Of a DNA stretch of 13,973 nt, positions 1-6,695 are shown piece by piece. The stretch's first letter is position 1. The number at the start of each line of letters is the position of its first letter. The stretch lies in the NCBI GenBank assembly GCA_005883115.1, contig VAZQ01000325.1, forward strand, positions 1 to 13,973, read 5' to 3'. Origin of the DNA: Alphaproteobacteria bacterium (GTDB lineage: Bacteria > Pseudomonadota > Alphaproteobacteria > Rhizobiales > Xanthobacteraceae). The translations under genes and the position numbers were made by a program. Under the pieces are notes generated by a model. The model was given only the letters and a program-made list of their open reading frames with translations, had not been told where the DNA came from and ran no database searches.

Positions 1-617
1 TCAACCCTCTCCTCAAGCTCGTGTTCGACCTCGGGCCGTTGCTGCTGTTCTTCCTCGCCAATTCGCGCCCCGCGCTATTCTTGCCGCTTGTCGCCCCCAT
101 ATTGCCGGGGGACATCGTGTTGGACGAGCCCGCCGGCATCTTTGTCGCGACGGCAGTCTTCATGGTGGCCGTAGTGGTCGCGCTCGCGGCGTCGTACGCG
201 CTGACCCGACGCTTACCCATCATGCCGCTTGTCACCGCGATTATCGTGCTGGTGTTCGGCTCGCTCACGCTCCTCTTGCACGACGAGCACTTCATCAAGC
301 TCAAGCCCACCATCATCTACGTCTCGTTCGGCGCCGTGCTGCTCAGTGGCCTCGCCGCCGGCAAGCCGCTCCTCGGGATGGTCTTCGACTCCGTCTTCCA
401 TCTCACCGAAGAAGGCTGGCGCAAGCTGACTCTGCGGTGGGCGCTATTCTTTTTCGCGCTTGCCATTCTCAATGAAATCGTCTGGCGCTCGCAGTCAACC
501 GATGTTTGGGTCGCCTTCAAGGTGTTTGGCGTCGTGCCCCTGACGTTCGTATTCGCCGCATTTCAATATCCGCTATTGACGAGATACGCCGCACCCGAGA
601 AGGCGCAAGAGCGATAA
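1..617 (+). CDS. yciB: Septation protein A (YciB/IspZ family), 5' truncated by window edge
   Basis: Inner-membrane protein of the YciB family, linked in enterobacteria to cell-envelope synthesis and division; its exact biochemical role is not settled. The frame is already open at base 3, giving N-P-L-L-K-L before the first GTG at 21, and the family normally begins with M-x-P-L-L-K-x-x-x-D-L-G-P, so the true start lies just left of the window and only one or a few codons are missing. About 204 residues are visible. Several hydrophobic segments alternate with short charged loops; family signatures seen include the N-terminal DLGPLLLFF stretch, the GKPLLGMVFD loop, and the late NEIVWR segment followed by WVAFKVFG. 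The TAA at 615-617 abuts, with no spacer, the reverse-complement TGA of the ccmG gene, so the two genes converge tail to tail. In many Rhizobiales this gene follows ftsY, which cannot be checked here. Confidence 0.92.
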   Translation, partial: NPLLKLVFDLGPLLLFFLANSRPALFLPLVAPILPGDIVLDEPAGIFVATAVFMVAVVVALAASYALTRRLPIMPLVTAIIVLVFGSLTLLLHDEHFIKLKPTIIYVSFGAVLLSGLAAGKPLLGMVFDSVFHLTEEGWRKLTLRWALFFFALAILNEIVWRSQSTDVWVAFKVFGVVPLTFVFAAFQYPLLTRYAAPEKAQER

Positions 618-1214
618 TCACGGATTGGCGAGCGCTCTCTCGATAGCGGGCTTCAACGCCGTTTGCAGATTATCGGGCGTAACCGGCCCGATCAGCTTGT
701 ATGCGATACGAACGTCGCGACTGATGACGAAAGTCTCGGGCACCCCGTACACGCCCCATTCGATGGCCGCGCGGCCGGTGGCATCGATCCCGTTGGCGGC
801 AAACGGATTGCCGTACCTGCCGAGGAAGCGGCGCGCGTTTTCGGGTTGGTCCTTGTAATTCATCCCCACCACGCGCAGGCGTCGATCCGCTGCGAGCATC
901 ATGAGCAACGCGGCCTCATCACGACACGGAACGCACCATGAGGCCCAAACATTGAGCACCGTTACTTGGCCCGCGAACTCCGCAGTGTCGAGACCAGGCA
1001 CCAGCTTGCCGTCGCGCTCGAGGCCAGGAAGGGGCGGCAGATCGGTGCGTGGGGCAGCATGGCCGATCAGGGCCGAGGGGATGCGCGAGGGGTCGCCGAC
1101 GCCGAGCCGCAATACGAATAGTGCACCGAGCCCGAGGAATGCGAGCAACGGAATGAGCACGAGCATCCGCCCTAGCCGGGCATGCACATCCTTCTCCACC
1201 ACTCCCCTTTTCAT
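618..1214 (-). CDS. ccmG: CcmG/DsbE periplasmic thiol:disulfide oxidoreductase (cytochrome c maturation)
   Basis: Membrane-anchored, periplasm-facing thioredoxin that keeps apocytochrome c heme-binding cysteines reduced (CycY in Bradyrhizobium). The 198-residue protein chosen here starts at ATG 1214, four bases after the ccmD stop. It has a short basic N-terminus, one hydrophobic anchor at about residues 17-38 and a thioredoxin fold containing W-C-V-P-C with the redox pair Cys94 and Cys97. The cis-proline loop G-V-P-E is at about 157-160. The frame stays open upstream to 1358, but that part overlaps ccmD and lacks family resemblance, so it is excluded. A GTG at 1187 with a GGAGAAGG sequence just before it is a possible alternative start that would still keep the anchor. 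Last gene of the ccmA-B-C-D-G operon; no terminator is visible because the gene runs straight into the convergent yciB end. Confidence 0.93.
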   Translation of the reverse strand: MKRGVVEKDVHARLGRMLVLIPLLAFLGLGALFVLRLGVGDPSRIPSALIGHAAPRTDLPPLPGLERDGKLVPGLDTAEFAGQVTVLNVWASWCVPCRDEAALLMMLAADRRLRVVGMNYKDQPENARRFLGRYGNPFAANGIDATGRAAIEWGVYGVPETFVISRDVRIAYKLIGPVTPDNLQTALKPAIERALANP

Positions 1215-1218
1215 CAAT

Positions 1219-1401
1219 TCACCACTTCTGCCCATCGGTGCGTCCCGAGCGCCGGGTGATTCCCCGCGCTTCAAATTCTTCCAGCATGCGTGCCAAGTGC
1301 CGCTGGTCGAGCACGATCCATGCCACCAATCCAGCGATGATTGCGATCGCAGCGGCATAGGCGGTCACGATGAACGCGGCATGCGGACCAAGGTGCATCA
1401 T
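1219..1401 (-). CDS. ccmD: CcmD small heme exporter subunit
   Basis: CcmD is a small single-span membrane protein that, with CcmA, B and C, helps release heme-loaded CcmE. The 60-residue product starts M-M-H-L-G-P-H-A-A-F, has one transmembrane helix at about residues 10-32, and ends in a charged cytoplasmic tail with a likely helical stretch (RHLARMLEEFEARG). The position between ccmC and ccmG, the size and the H-L-G-P-x-A-x-F-I opening fit the family well. The ccmC stop and this start share one base in the sequence TGATG (1403-1399), so translation is probably coupled. A second ATG follows immediately (1398-1396). A longer open frame reading in from 1611 lies over ccmC and is not the gene. 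Confidence 0.88.
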   Translation of the reverse strand: MMHLGPHAAFIVTAYAAAIAIIAGLVAWIVLDQRHLARMLEEFEARGITRRSGRTDGQKW

Positions 1402-2135
1402 CAGGATTCCGACGAGGCGGCCGCCTGCAGCATCATCATGCTGCGCACGCGCCGCCGCATGATCTCGTTGCGCATGGCGGCCAGGTGCAGGGTCAGGAAT
1501 AAGAGCGTGAATGCGATGGCCATGACGATGAGCGGCACGAGAATCGCAGGATGGATCGTCGATCCGCCGAGGCGCAGCACGGAGGCCGGCTGGTGCAACG
1601 TGTTCCACCAATCCACCGAGAATTTGATAATGGGAACGTTGATCGCGCCAACGAGCGTCAGTACCGCTGCCGCCCGCGCAGCCTGCGTTGGGTCCTCAAT
1701 CGTGCGCCATAGCGCAAGCACGCCGAGATACATCAGGAACAAGACCAGCACCGAGGTCAGCCGCGCGTCCCACACCCAGTACGTACCCCACATGGGCCGG
1801 CCCCACAGCGACCCGGTGACGAGGCACATCAGCGTAAACGCCGACCCGATCGGCGCCGCAGCCTTGGCCGCCACGTCCGCGAGGGGGTGACGCCAGACCA
1901 GCGTGCCCAGCGCTGCCGTGCTCATTAACAACCAGCCAAAAATACTGAGCCACGCGGCGGGTACATGGATGAACATGATCTTGACGGTCGCGCCCTGCTG
2001 GTAGTCGTCGGGTGCGAAGGAGATCTGGATGATGCCGACAACGAATGCGAGCACTGTCGCAGCGGCAAGCCATGGCAGGGCGCGACCGCTGAGAGCCAGG
2101 AAGCGGGATGGGTTGGCAAGCTCGATCACGCTCAT
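1401..2135 (-). CDS. ccmC: CcmC heme-handling membrane protein
   Basis: CcmC binds heme at the periplasmic face of the inner membrane and passes it to the chaperone CcmE in system I cytochrome c maturation. The 244-residue product has about six transmembrane helices and the defining tryptophan-rich WWD motif, read as W-G-T-Y-W-V-W-D at residues 116-123. Two flanking histidines known to bind heme in the family appear at His57 (F-I-H-V-P) and His181 (L-H-Q-P), close to the E. coli positions 60 and 184. The start ATG at 2135-2133 overlaps, as ATGA, the stop of a 32-codon frame that fills the space to ccmB; AGAGAG about five bases upstream is a good ribosome binding site. Full length and intact. 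Confidence 0.96.
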   Translation of the reverse strand: MSVIELANPSRFLALSGRALPWLAAATVLAFVVGIIQISFAPDDYQQGATVKIMFIHVPAAWLSIFGWLLMSTAALGTLVWRHPLADVAAKAAAPIGSAFTLMCLVTGSLWGRPMWGTYWVWDARLTSVLVLFLMYLGVLALWRTIEDPTQAARAAAVLTLVGAINVPIIKFSVDWWNTLHQPASVLRLGGSTIHPAILVPLIVMAIAFTLLFLTLHLAAMRNEIMRRRVRSMMMLQAAASSES

Positions 2136-2230
2136 CGCGTCTCTCTGTGCCCGTACTTAGTTGGGGGCTGCGCCGGCTGCAATGTGAGGTTCGCTCTGTC
2201 GTCTGCCATCACGCGCAACGCCGCGCTCAT
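2132..2230 (-). CDS. Candidate 32-residue small protein between ccmB and ccmC
   Basis: Unrecognised. The ccmB-ccmC gap is filled by one open frame of 32 codons. Its ATG (2230-2228) overlaps the ccmB stop as ATGA, and its TGA (2134-2132) overlaps the ccmC start as ATGA, the same junction type as ccmA/ccmB. AAGGG sits five bases before its ATG, a plausible ribosome binding site. The peptide starts M-S-A-A-L-R-V-M-A-D-D, is hydrophilic, has a proline-rich middle (Q-P-A-Q-P-P) and a basic end (K-Y-G-H-R-E-T-R); no signal peptide or membrane helix is visible. It may be a real small Ccm-associated protein, a translational coupler that carries ribosomes from ccmB to ccmC, or chance. Nothing in the peptide itself proves it is conserved. 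Confidence 0.4.
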   Translation of the reverse strand: MSAALRVMADDRANLTLQPAQPPTKYGHRETR

Positions 2231-2895
2231 TCCAGCCCTTGCCGCAGCGCGATAGCAGCGGCAAGGGGCCCGATCACGACACTCATCAGCGTCAGCGCGC
2301 ACAGAACAGTGAACGGGGTGCCGAACGGGACCGGCCCTACGATCGCCGCGTTCGAGGCTGCGACGCCGAAGATCAGTACGGGAACCGTCAATGGCAGGAC
2401 CAGGATCGCAAGCAGGAGTCCACCGCGTCGCAAAGCGACGGTGAGAGCCGCCCCGATAAGGCCGATGAAAGTCAGCGCGGGCGTGCCTGCCAGCAAGGTA
2501 ACAGCAACTGCCCCCGTTGCCTTCGGATCGAGATTGAGCAGAAGACCGAGCAGTGGCGCGGCAACGACCAGCGGCAGGCCCGTGGTGAGCCAGTGTGCCA
2601 ACGCCTTGGTCGCAATCGCGAGCTCGAGCGGCACCCGCGCCGTGAAGATCAGGTCGAGTGTGCCATCCTCGTGATCCATTGCGAGGAGCCGGTCGAGAGC
2701 GAGCAGGCTGGCGAGCAGTGCCCCGAGCCACAGCATGCCCGGCCCCAGGCGGCCGAGCAGGGGAAGGTCGGGACCAACGGCGAAGGGCACCACCGTGACC
2801 AGCAGGGTGAAGAACAGAATGCCGATCAATGCGCCACCTCCCACGCGCACGGCGAGCCGTAGGTCGCGCGTGAGAAGCGCGGCGAGCGCGGTCAT
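2227..2895 (-). CDS. ccmB: CcmB heme exporter permease subunit
   Basis: Integral membrane partner of the CcmA ATPase; the CcmAB complex powers release of holo-CcmE from CcmC/CcmD in system I cytochrome c maturation. The 222-residue length matches the family. The protein is very hydrophobic with about six helices. Family features seen include the short N-terminal cytoplasmic segment L-L-x-R-D-L-x-L-A-x-R, the F-F-x-L-x-x-x-x-x-P-F first helix, the charged cytoplasmic loop E-D-G-T-L-D and the P-L-x-x-P-V-L-I-F-G helix. Its ATG overlaps the ccmA stop as ATGA (2895-2892), indicating coupled translation, and its own stop again overlaps a downstream ATG as ATGA. Confidence 0.95.
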   Translation of the reverse strand: MTALAALLTRDLRLAVRVGGGALIGILFFTLLVTVVPFAVGPDLPLLGRLGPGMLWLGALLASLLALDRLLAMDHEDGTLDLIFTARVPLELAIATKALAHWLTTGLPLVVAAPLLGLLLNLDPKATGAVAVTLLAGTPALTFIGLIGAALTVALRRGGLLLAILVLPLTVPVLIFGVAASNAAIVGPVPFGTPFTVLCALTLMSVVIGPLAAAIALRQGLE

Positions 2896-3518
2896 GGCGA
2901 CGTCCCTTGATCCGCCTGGTGGCCCAGGCGCAATTGCTTGGCCCCGTTCAACGCGATCGGACCGTGACTGGCCACGACAACGAGTCCGCGGCCGCCGACA
3001 TGGCCCCGGATGAGATCGGCCAGCATTGCTTGCGCCGCCACATCGAGCACAGAAGTCGGCTCATCGAGCAGCCAGATCGGCCGCTCGACCGCGATCAGAC
3101 GGGCAATCGCGAGACGGCGCCGTTGTCCAGCCGAAAGATAGACCGCCGGCAAGTGAGCGAGGCCATCGAGGCCAACGGCGGCAAGGGCGTGACCGCTCTT
3201 CGCCGCGTCTCCACCGAGAAGAGCTGTCCAGAAGCCGAGATTCTCCCGCAGCGATAGGGACGGCTTCAGGGCGTCTTGGTGGCCGAGATAGTGAGCTTGC
3301 TCGGCGATGGTTAGCTCCAGATCGCCGCCCTCGAGTTTTAGCCGGCCCTGCTGTGGCCGCAGTAAACCCGCCACCAGGCGCAGCAGGGACGATTTGCCAG
3401 AGCCGTTAGGTCCGGTCACCAGCAGTGCTTCGCCCGCGCAAACCGTGAAGCCAACGCCCCTGAAGACCTGCCGGCCGCCTCTGACGCAGGTGAGATCCGA
3501 CCCCACCAGCTCCATCAT
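2892..3518 (-). CDS. ccmA: CcmA heme exporter ATPase subunit
   Basis: Cytoplasmic ABC ATPase that drives the CcmABCD complex of system I cytochrome c maturation. The 208-residue protein has a Walker A G-P-N-G-S-G-K-S-S at 36-44, the CcmA-typical Y-L-G-H-Q around 77-81, a signature L-S-A-G-Q-R-R-R at 128-135, a Walker B ending L-L-D-E-P-T with catalytic Glu153, and the switch His185. The L-S-A-G-Q variant of the usual LSGGQ is common in CcmA. The first gene of the operon; two adjacent ATGs (3518 and 3515) are possible starts, and a run of six G about seven bases upstream is the only, atypical, ribosome-binding candidate. An interrupted palindrome GGGGC-A-GCCCC (3519-3529) lies against the start. 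Confidence 0.95.
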   Translation of the reverse strand: MMELVGSDLTCVRGGRQVFRGVGFTVCAGEALLVTGPNGSGKSSLLRLVAGLLRPQQGRLKLEGGDLELTIAEQAHYLGHQDALKPSLSLRENLGFWTALLGGDAAKSGHALAAVGLDGLAHLPAVYLSAGQRRRLAIARLIAVERPIWLLDEPTSVLDVAAQAMLADLIRGHVGGRGLVVVASHGPIALNGAKQLRLGHQADQGTSP

Positions 3519-3656
3519 GGGGCAGCCCCCCGCTTGCCTTCACGACCCCGTAGCCCTGCCCCGGCTCCGCTGACTCGGTCCGGCGCGTCCTTTGCTGGCA
3601 CGGCAATCAGAAAAAACCGTGATTCCATGTGCATGTCGTTGGCGAGCGTCGATTTT

Positions 3657-3686
3657 CTGGAACGGCGCAAAAAAAGACCCTATAAG
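3657..3686 (+). promoter_or_regulatory. Possible acnA promoter, RpoH-like
   Basis: CTGGAA (3657-3662) and CCCTATAAG (3678-3686), 15 bases apart, resemble the heat-shock sigma factor pattern (CTTGAA, then a CCCAT/CYTAT-rich -10). The match is imperfect and there is no better housekeeping promoter in the leader. The -10 element coincides with that of the proposed ccmA promoter on the other strand, so the two transcripts may compete for one short stretch. Confidence 0.25.
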
Positions 3687-3710
3687 CCATCGTCCCGCGC
3701 CCCCTATCAA
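3681..3710 (-). promoter_or_regulatory. Possible sigma-70-type promoter for the ccm operon
   Basis: Read on the minus strand, TTGATA (3710-3705) is followed after 18 bases by CTTATA (3686-3681). The first is one base from the -35 consensus; the second is a weak -10. It would give a leader of roughly 155 bases before ccmA. The call rests only on hexamer resemblance in the sole intergenic region upstream of the operon. Confidence 0.3.
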
Positions 3711-3743
3711 CCCGCGCTGGACTCGCGACCGGTGACGGGAGGC

Positions 3744-3770
3744 GCTTTCGGTAGTTCGCTACCGTCGAGC
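3744..3770 (+). promoter_or_regulatory. Stem-loop in the acnA 5' leader
   Basis: CGGTAG-TTCG-CTACCG (3749-3764) forms a perfect six-pair stem with a four-base TTCG loop; past a small internal bulge, four more pairs (3744-3747 with 3767-3770, one of them G-U) extend it. It lies 34 bases before the acnA ATG and downstream of the proposed promoter, so it should be in the mRNA leader. There is no T-run after it, which argues against a terminator. It may affect mRNA stability or translation. Confidence 0.4.
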
Positions 3771-3804
3771 CGCTTCTCTCCCGGTTGGATGGGACCCGAC
3801 CACA

Positions 3805-6585
3805 ATGACGTCACTCGACAGTTTTCGCTGCTGCAAACCCCTCAAGGTGGGCAGCAAGACCTACGCCTATTACAGCCTGCCGAGCGCTGAGAAGAATGGC
3901 CTCAAGAGCATCTCGCGGTTGCCGTTCTCAATGAAGGTGCTGTTGGAGAATCTGCTGCGCAACGAGGATGGCCGCTCGATTACGAAGGAAGATATTCAGG
4001 CGGTCGCGCAATGGCTCAAAACCAAGACGTCAGAACGCGAGATCGCCTTTCGACCCGCGCGCGTGTTGATGCAGGACTTCACGGGCGTCCCGGCGGTCGT
4101 CGACCTCGCTGCCATGCGTGATGCCATGAAGATGCTCGGCGGCGATCCGCAAAAAATCAATCCGCTCGTTCCGGTCGATCTCGTTTGCGATCACTCTGTA
4201 TCGGTAACGATCTTCGGCACCAGCAATGCAGTCAAGAAAAATGTCGAAGAGGAATACCGGCAGAACCGGGAGCGCTATGAATTCCTGAAATGGTCGCAGA
4301 AGTCGTTCGACAACTTTCGCGTCGTGCCGCCGGGCACCGGCATTTGCCACCAAGTCAATCTCGAATATTTGTCGCAGACGGTATGGAGCAAGAAAGACAA
4401 GGTCAAAATCGACGGGAAGTCGATGGTGATGGATGTCGCCTATCCCGATACGCTGGTTGGCACCGATTCCCACACCACGATGGTCAATGGTCTCGCCGTG
4501 CTCGGCTGGGGCGTGGGCGGCATCGAGGCCGAGGCTGCCATGCTTGGCCAAGCCTATTCCATGCTGTTGCCGGAAGTCATCGGCGTGAGGCTCACCGGCA
4601 AGCTCAAGGAGGGCGTCACTGCGACCGATCTCGTGCTTACCGTCACGCAGATGTTGCGCAAGCGCGGCGTTGTCGGCAAATTTGTAGAATTTTTCGGGCC
4701 AGGACTTGCCAACCTTTCGATCGCTGATCGTGCCACCATCGGCAACATGTCGCCGGAATATGGCGCCACCTGCGGCTTCTTTCCAGTCGATGACGATACG
4801 CTGAGATATCTCGCTGATACCGCCCGCCCGCCCGCGCACCTCGCGTTAGTGGCTGCCTACACCAAGGCACAGGGCATGTACCGCACCAAATCCACGCCGG
4901 ATCCCATCTTCACCGACGTGCTCAAGCTGGAATTATCGCAAGTCGAGCCTTCCCTGGCCGGACCGAAGCGCCCGCAGGACCGTGTCGCGCTCAAGGACGT
5001 CAAGGCTGGGTTCGCGCTGGCCATGGACAAAGAGTTCAACAAAGGCGGCGACGGAGGCAAAAACGTCTTCGATGTTCATCCCTCTCTCGCTACATCCCTC
5101 GACAAGAGCTTCGCAAAGGCAGGTCCGGCGAAGCGGGTTCCAGTTGCGGGCCGTCAGCACGATCTCGGTCACGGCGACGTGGTCATTGCCGCGATTACAT
5201 CGTGTACCAATACGTCGAATCCGAACGTGATGGTCGGAGCCGGCCTGCTGGCGCGCAAAGCGGTGACCAAAGGATTGACCGTCAAACCATGGGTGAAGAC
5301 TTCGCTAGCGCCAGGCTCGCAAGTCGTCGCCGATTATCTCGATAAATCAGGGCTGCAGAAGGACCTCGACAAGCTCGGCTACAATCTCGTCGGCTTCGGT
5401 TGCACCACCTGCATCGGCAATTCCGGTCCGCTCGCGCCCGAGATTTCCAAGACGATCAACGAGAAGGACCTAGTCGCCGCTGCCGTGCTCTCCGGCAATC
5501 GCAACTTTGAGGGCCGGGTCAATGCCGATGTCCGAGCGAACTATCTAGCCTCGCCCCCGCTCGTCGTCGCTTATGCGCTGGCGGGCTCCATGTATTCCGA
5601 CCTCGTGAAGCAGCCGCTCGGCCTCGACAAGAAGGGCAAGAAGGTTTTCCTCAAGGATATCTGGCCCTCGAGCCGCGAGATCAACGGCGTCATACGAAAG
5701 ACGTTGAGCAAGCAGATGTTCGCCAAGAAATACGCCGACGTTTTCAAAGGAGACTCGAACTGGCGCGCCATAAGCGTGAAAGGAGGGCTGACTTACAGCT
5801 GGGATAAAAGGTCGACGTACGTGCAGAACCCGCCCTACTTCGTCGGCATGGGGCGGCAACCGGCGCCGCTGACCGATATCGTCGATGCGCGCGTGTTGTG
5901 CCTGCTGCTCGATTCCATCACCACCGACCACATCTCGCCGGCTGGCTCAATCAAGATTGATTCCCCGGCGGGCAAGTACCTTATCGAGCACAAGGTCAAG
6001 CCGGCTGATTTCAACCAGTACGGCACCCGCCGCGGCAATCACGAGGTGATGATGCGCGGCACTTTCGCCAATATTCGTCTCAAAAACCAGATGGTGCCGG
6101 GAGTAGAAGGCGGGATGACCGTCCACTACCCGTCACGCCAGCGCATGTCGATCTACGATGCTGCCATGCGCTACAAGAGCGATAAGGTTCCGCTCGTCGT
6201 TTTCGCCGGGAAAGAATACGGCAGCGGATCTTCACGCGACTGGGCTGCCAAGGGACCCAGTTTGCTCGGCGTGCGCGCGGTCATTACTCAATCCTTCGAA
6301 CGCATCCATCGATCCAACCTGATCGGGATGGGCGTGCTTCCGCTCTGCTTTGAAGAAGGCACATCATGGCAGACGCTCGGTCTGAGGGGCAATGAGCAGG
6401 TCACAATTCGGGGACTGCATGGCGAGATCAAGCCGCGCCAACGCATGATCGCCGAGATCGTCGCCGCTGATGGCGGGCTCAAACGTGTGCCGCTTATTTG
6501 CCGGATCGATACGCTGGATGAACTCGATTATTTCAAGCACGGCGGCATATTGCACTATGTGCTTCGGCATCTGGCGGTGGCCTAG
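3805..6585 (+). CDS. acnA: Aconitate hydratase AcnA
   Basis: Interconverts citrate and isocitrate through cis-aconitate in the TCA cycle, in the cytoplasm, using a 4Fe-4S cluster. The 926-residue protein is of the AcnA/IRP1 class, slightly longer than the usual 890-905. The opening M-T-S-L-D-S-F and K-V-G-S-K-T-Y-x-Y-Y-S-L-P match the alphaproteobacterial family and fix the start at ATG 3805, although the ribosome binding site is weak (GGATGGGA, about ten bases away). Cluster ligands are Cys467 (T-S-C-T-N-T-S), Cys533 and Cys536 (G-C-T-T-C-I-G-N-S). Substrate-site motifs include D-H-S at 129-131, G-T-D-S-H at 219-223 and G-S-G-S-S-R-D at 806-812 in the C-terminal swivel domain. Residue 128 before the D-H-S motif is Cys where relatives I recall have Ile. 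Divergent from ccmA, as beside cycVWXY in Bradyrhizobium japonicum. Confidence 0.98.
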   Translation: MTSLDSFRCCKPLKVGSKTYAYYSLPSAEKNGLKSISRLPFSMKVLLENLLRNEDGRSITKEDIQAVAQWLKTKTSEREIAFRPARVLMQDFTGVPAVVDLAAMRDAMKMLGGDPQKINPLVPVDLVCDHSVSVTIFGTSNAVKKNVEEEYRQNRERYEFLKWSQKSFDNFRVVPPGTGICHQVNLEYLSQTVWSKKDKVKIDGKSMVMDVAYPDTLVGTDSHTTMVNGLAVLGWGVGGIEAEAAMLGQAYSMLLPEVIGVRLTGKLKEGVTATDLVLTVTQMLRKRGVVGKFVEFFGPGLANLSIADRATIGNMSPEYGATCGFFPVDDDTLRYLADTARPPAHLALVAAYTKAQGMYRTKSTPDPIFTDVLKLELSQVEPSLAGPKRPQDRVALKDVKAGFALAMDKEFNKGGDGGKNVFDVHPSLATSLDKSFAKAGPAKRVPVAGRQHDLGHGDVVIAAITSCTNTSNPNVMVGAGLLARKAVTKGLTVKPWVKTSLAPGSQVVADYLDKSGLQKDLDKLGYNLVGFGCTTCIGNSGPLAPEISKTINEKDLVAAAVLSGNRNFEGRVNADVRANYLASPPLVVAYALAGSMYSDLVKQPLGLDKKGKKVFLKDIWPSSREINGVIRKTLSKQMFAKKYADVFKGDSNWRAISVKGGLTYSWDKRSTYVQNPPYFVGMGRQPAPLTDIVDARVLCLLLDSITTDHISPAGSIKIDSPAGKYLIEHKVKPADFNQYGTRRGNHEVMMRGTFANIRLKNQMVPGVEGGMTVHYPSRQRMSIYDAAMRYKSDKVPLVVFAGKEYGSGSSRDWAAKGPSLLGVRAVITQSFERIHRSNLIGMGVLPLCFEEGTSWQTLGLRGNEQVTIRGLHGEIKPRQRMIAEIVAADGGLKRVPLICRIDTLDELDYFKHGGILHYVLRHLAVA

Positions 6586-6684
6586 ATGCTGCCGGCTCAC
6601 CTCGAATTGAGTGGCGGGTGATCGCGCGCGTGCTTATGACACAGCGGCAGAGGGGCAAAACGGAACCTCGTCTGGGGCGGCGGG

Positions 6685-6690
6685 GGAGGA
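6685..6690 (+). promoter_or_regulatory. Strong ribosome binding site that fixes the DUF1223 start
   Basis: GGAGGA lies five bases before ATG 6696. The frame is open to a GTG at 6618, but that extension lacks such a site and would place 26 charged residues before the signal peptide. Confidence 0.75.
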
Positions 6691-6695
6691 TTGCG

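Noticed and set aside
901..1890. 329-residue plus-strand open frame
   Set aside because: Lies antisense to ccmG, ccmD and ccmC, is rich in Arg/Ser/Thr with no domain, and is typical of a high-GC shadow frame.
3605..3624. AATCA-N10-TGATT inverted repeat as an iron-responsive operator
   Set aside because: Orientation and spacing do not match the RirA TGA-N9-TCA pattern or the Irr box; five-base arms are easily found by chance.
3658..3676. Sigma-54-like TGGAAC element upstream of acnA
   Set aside because: The required TTGC element at the correct spacing is missing.
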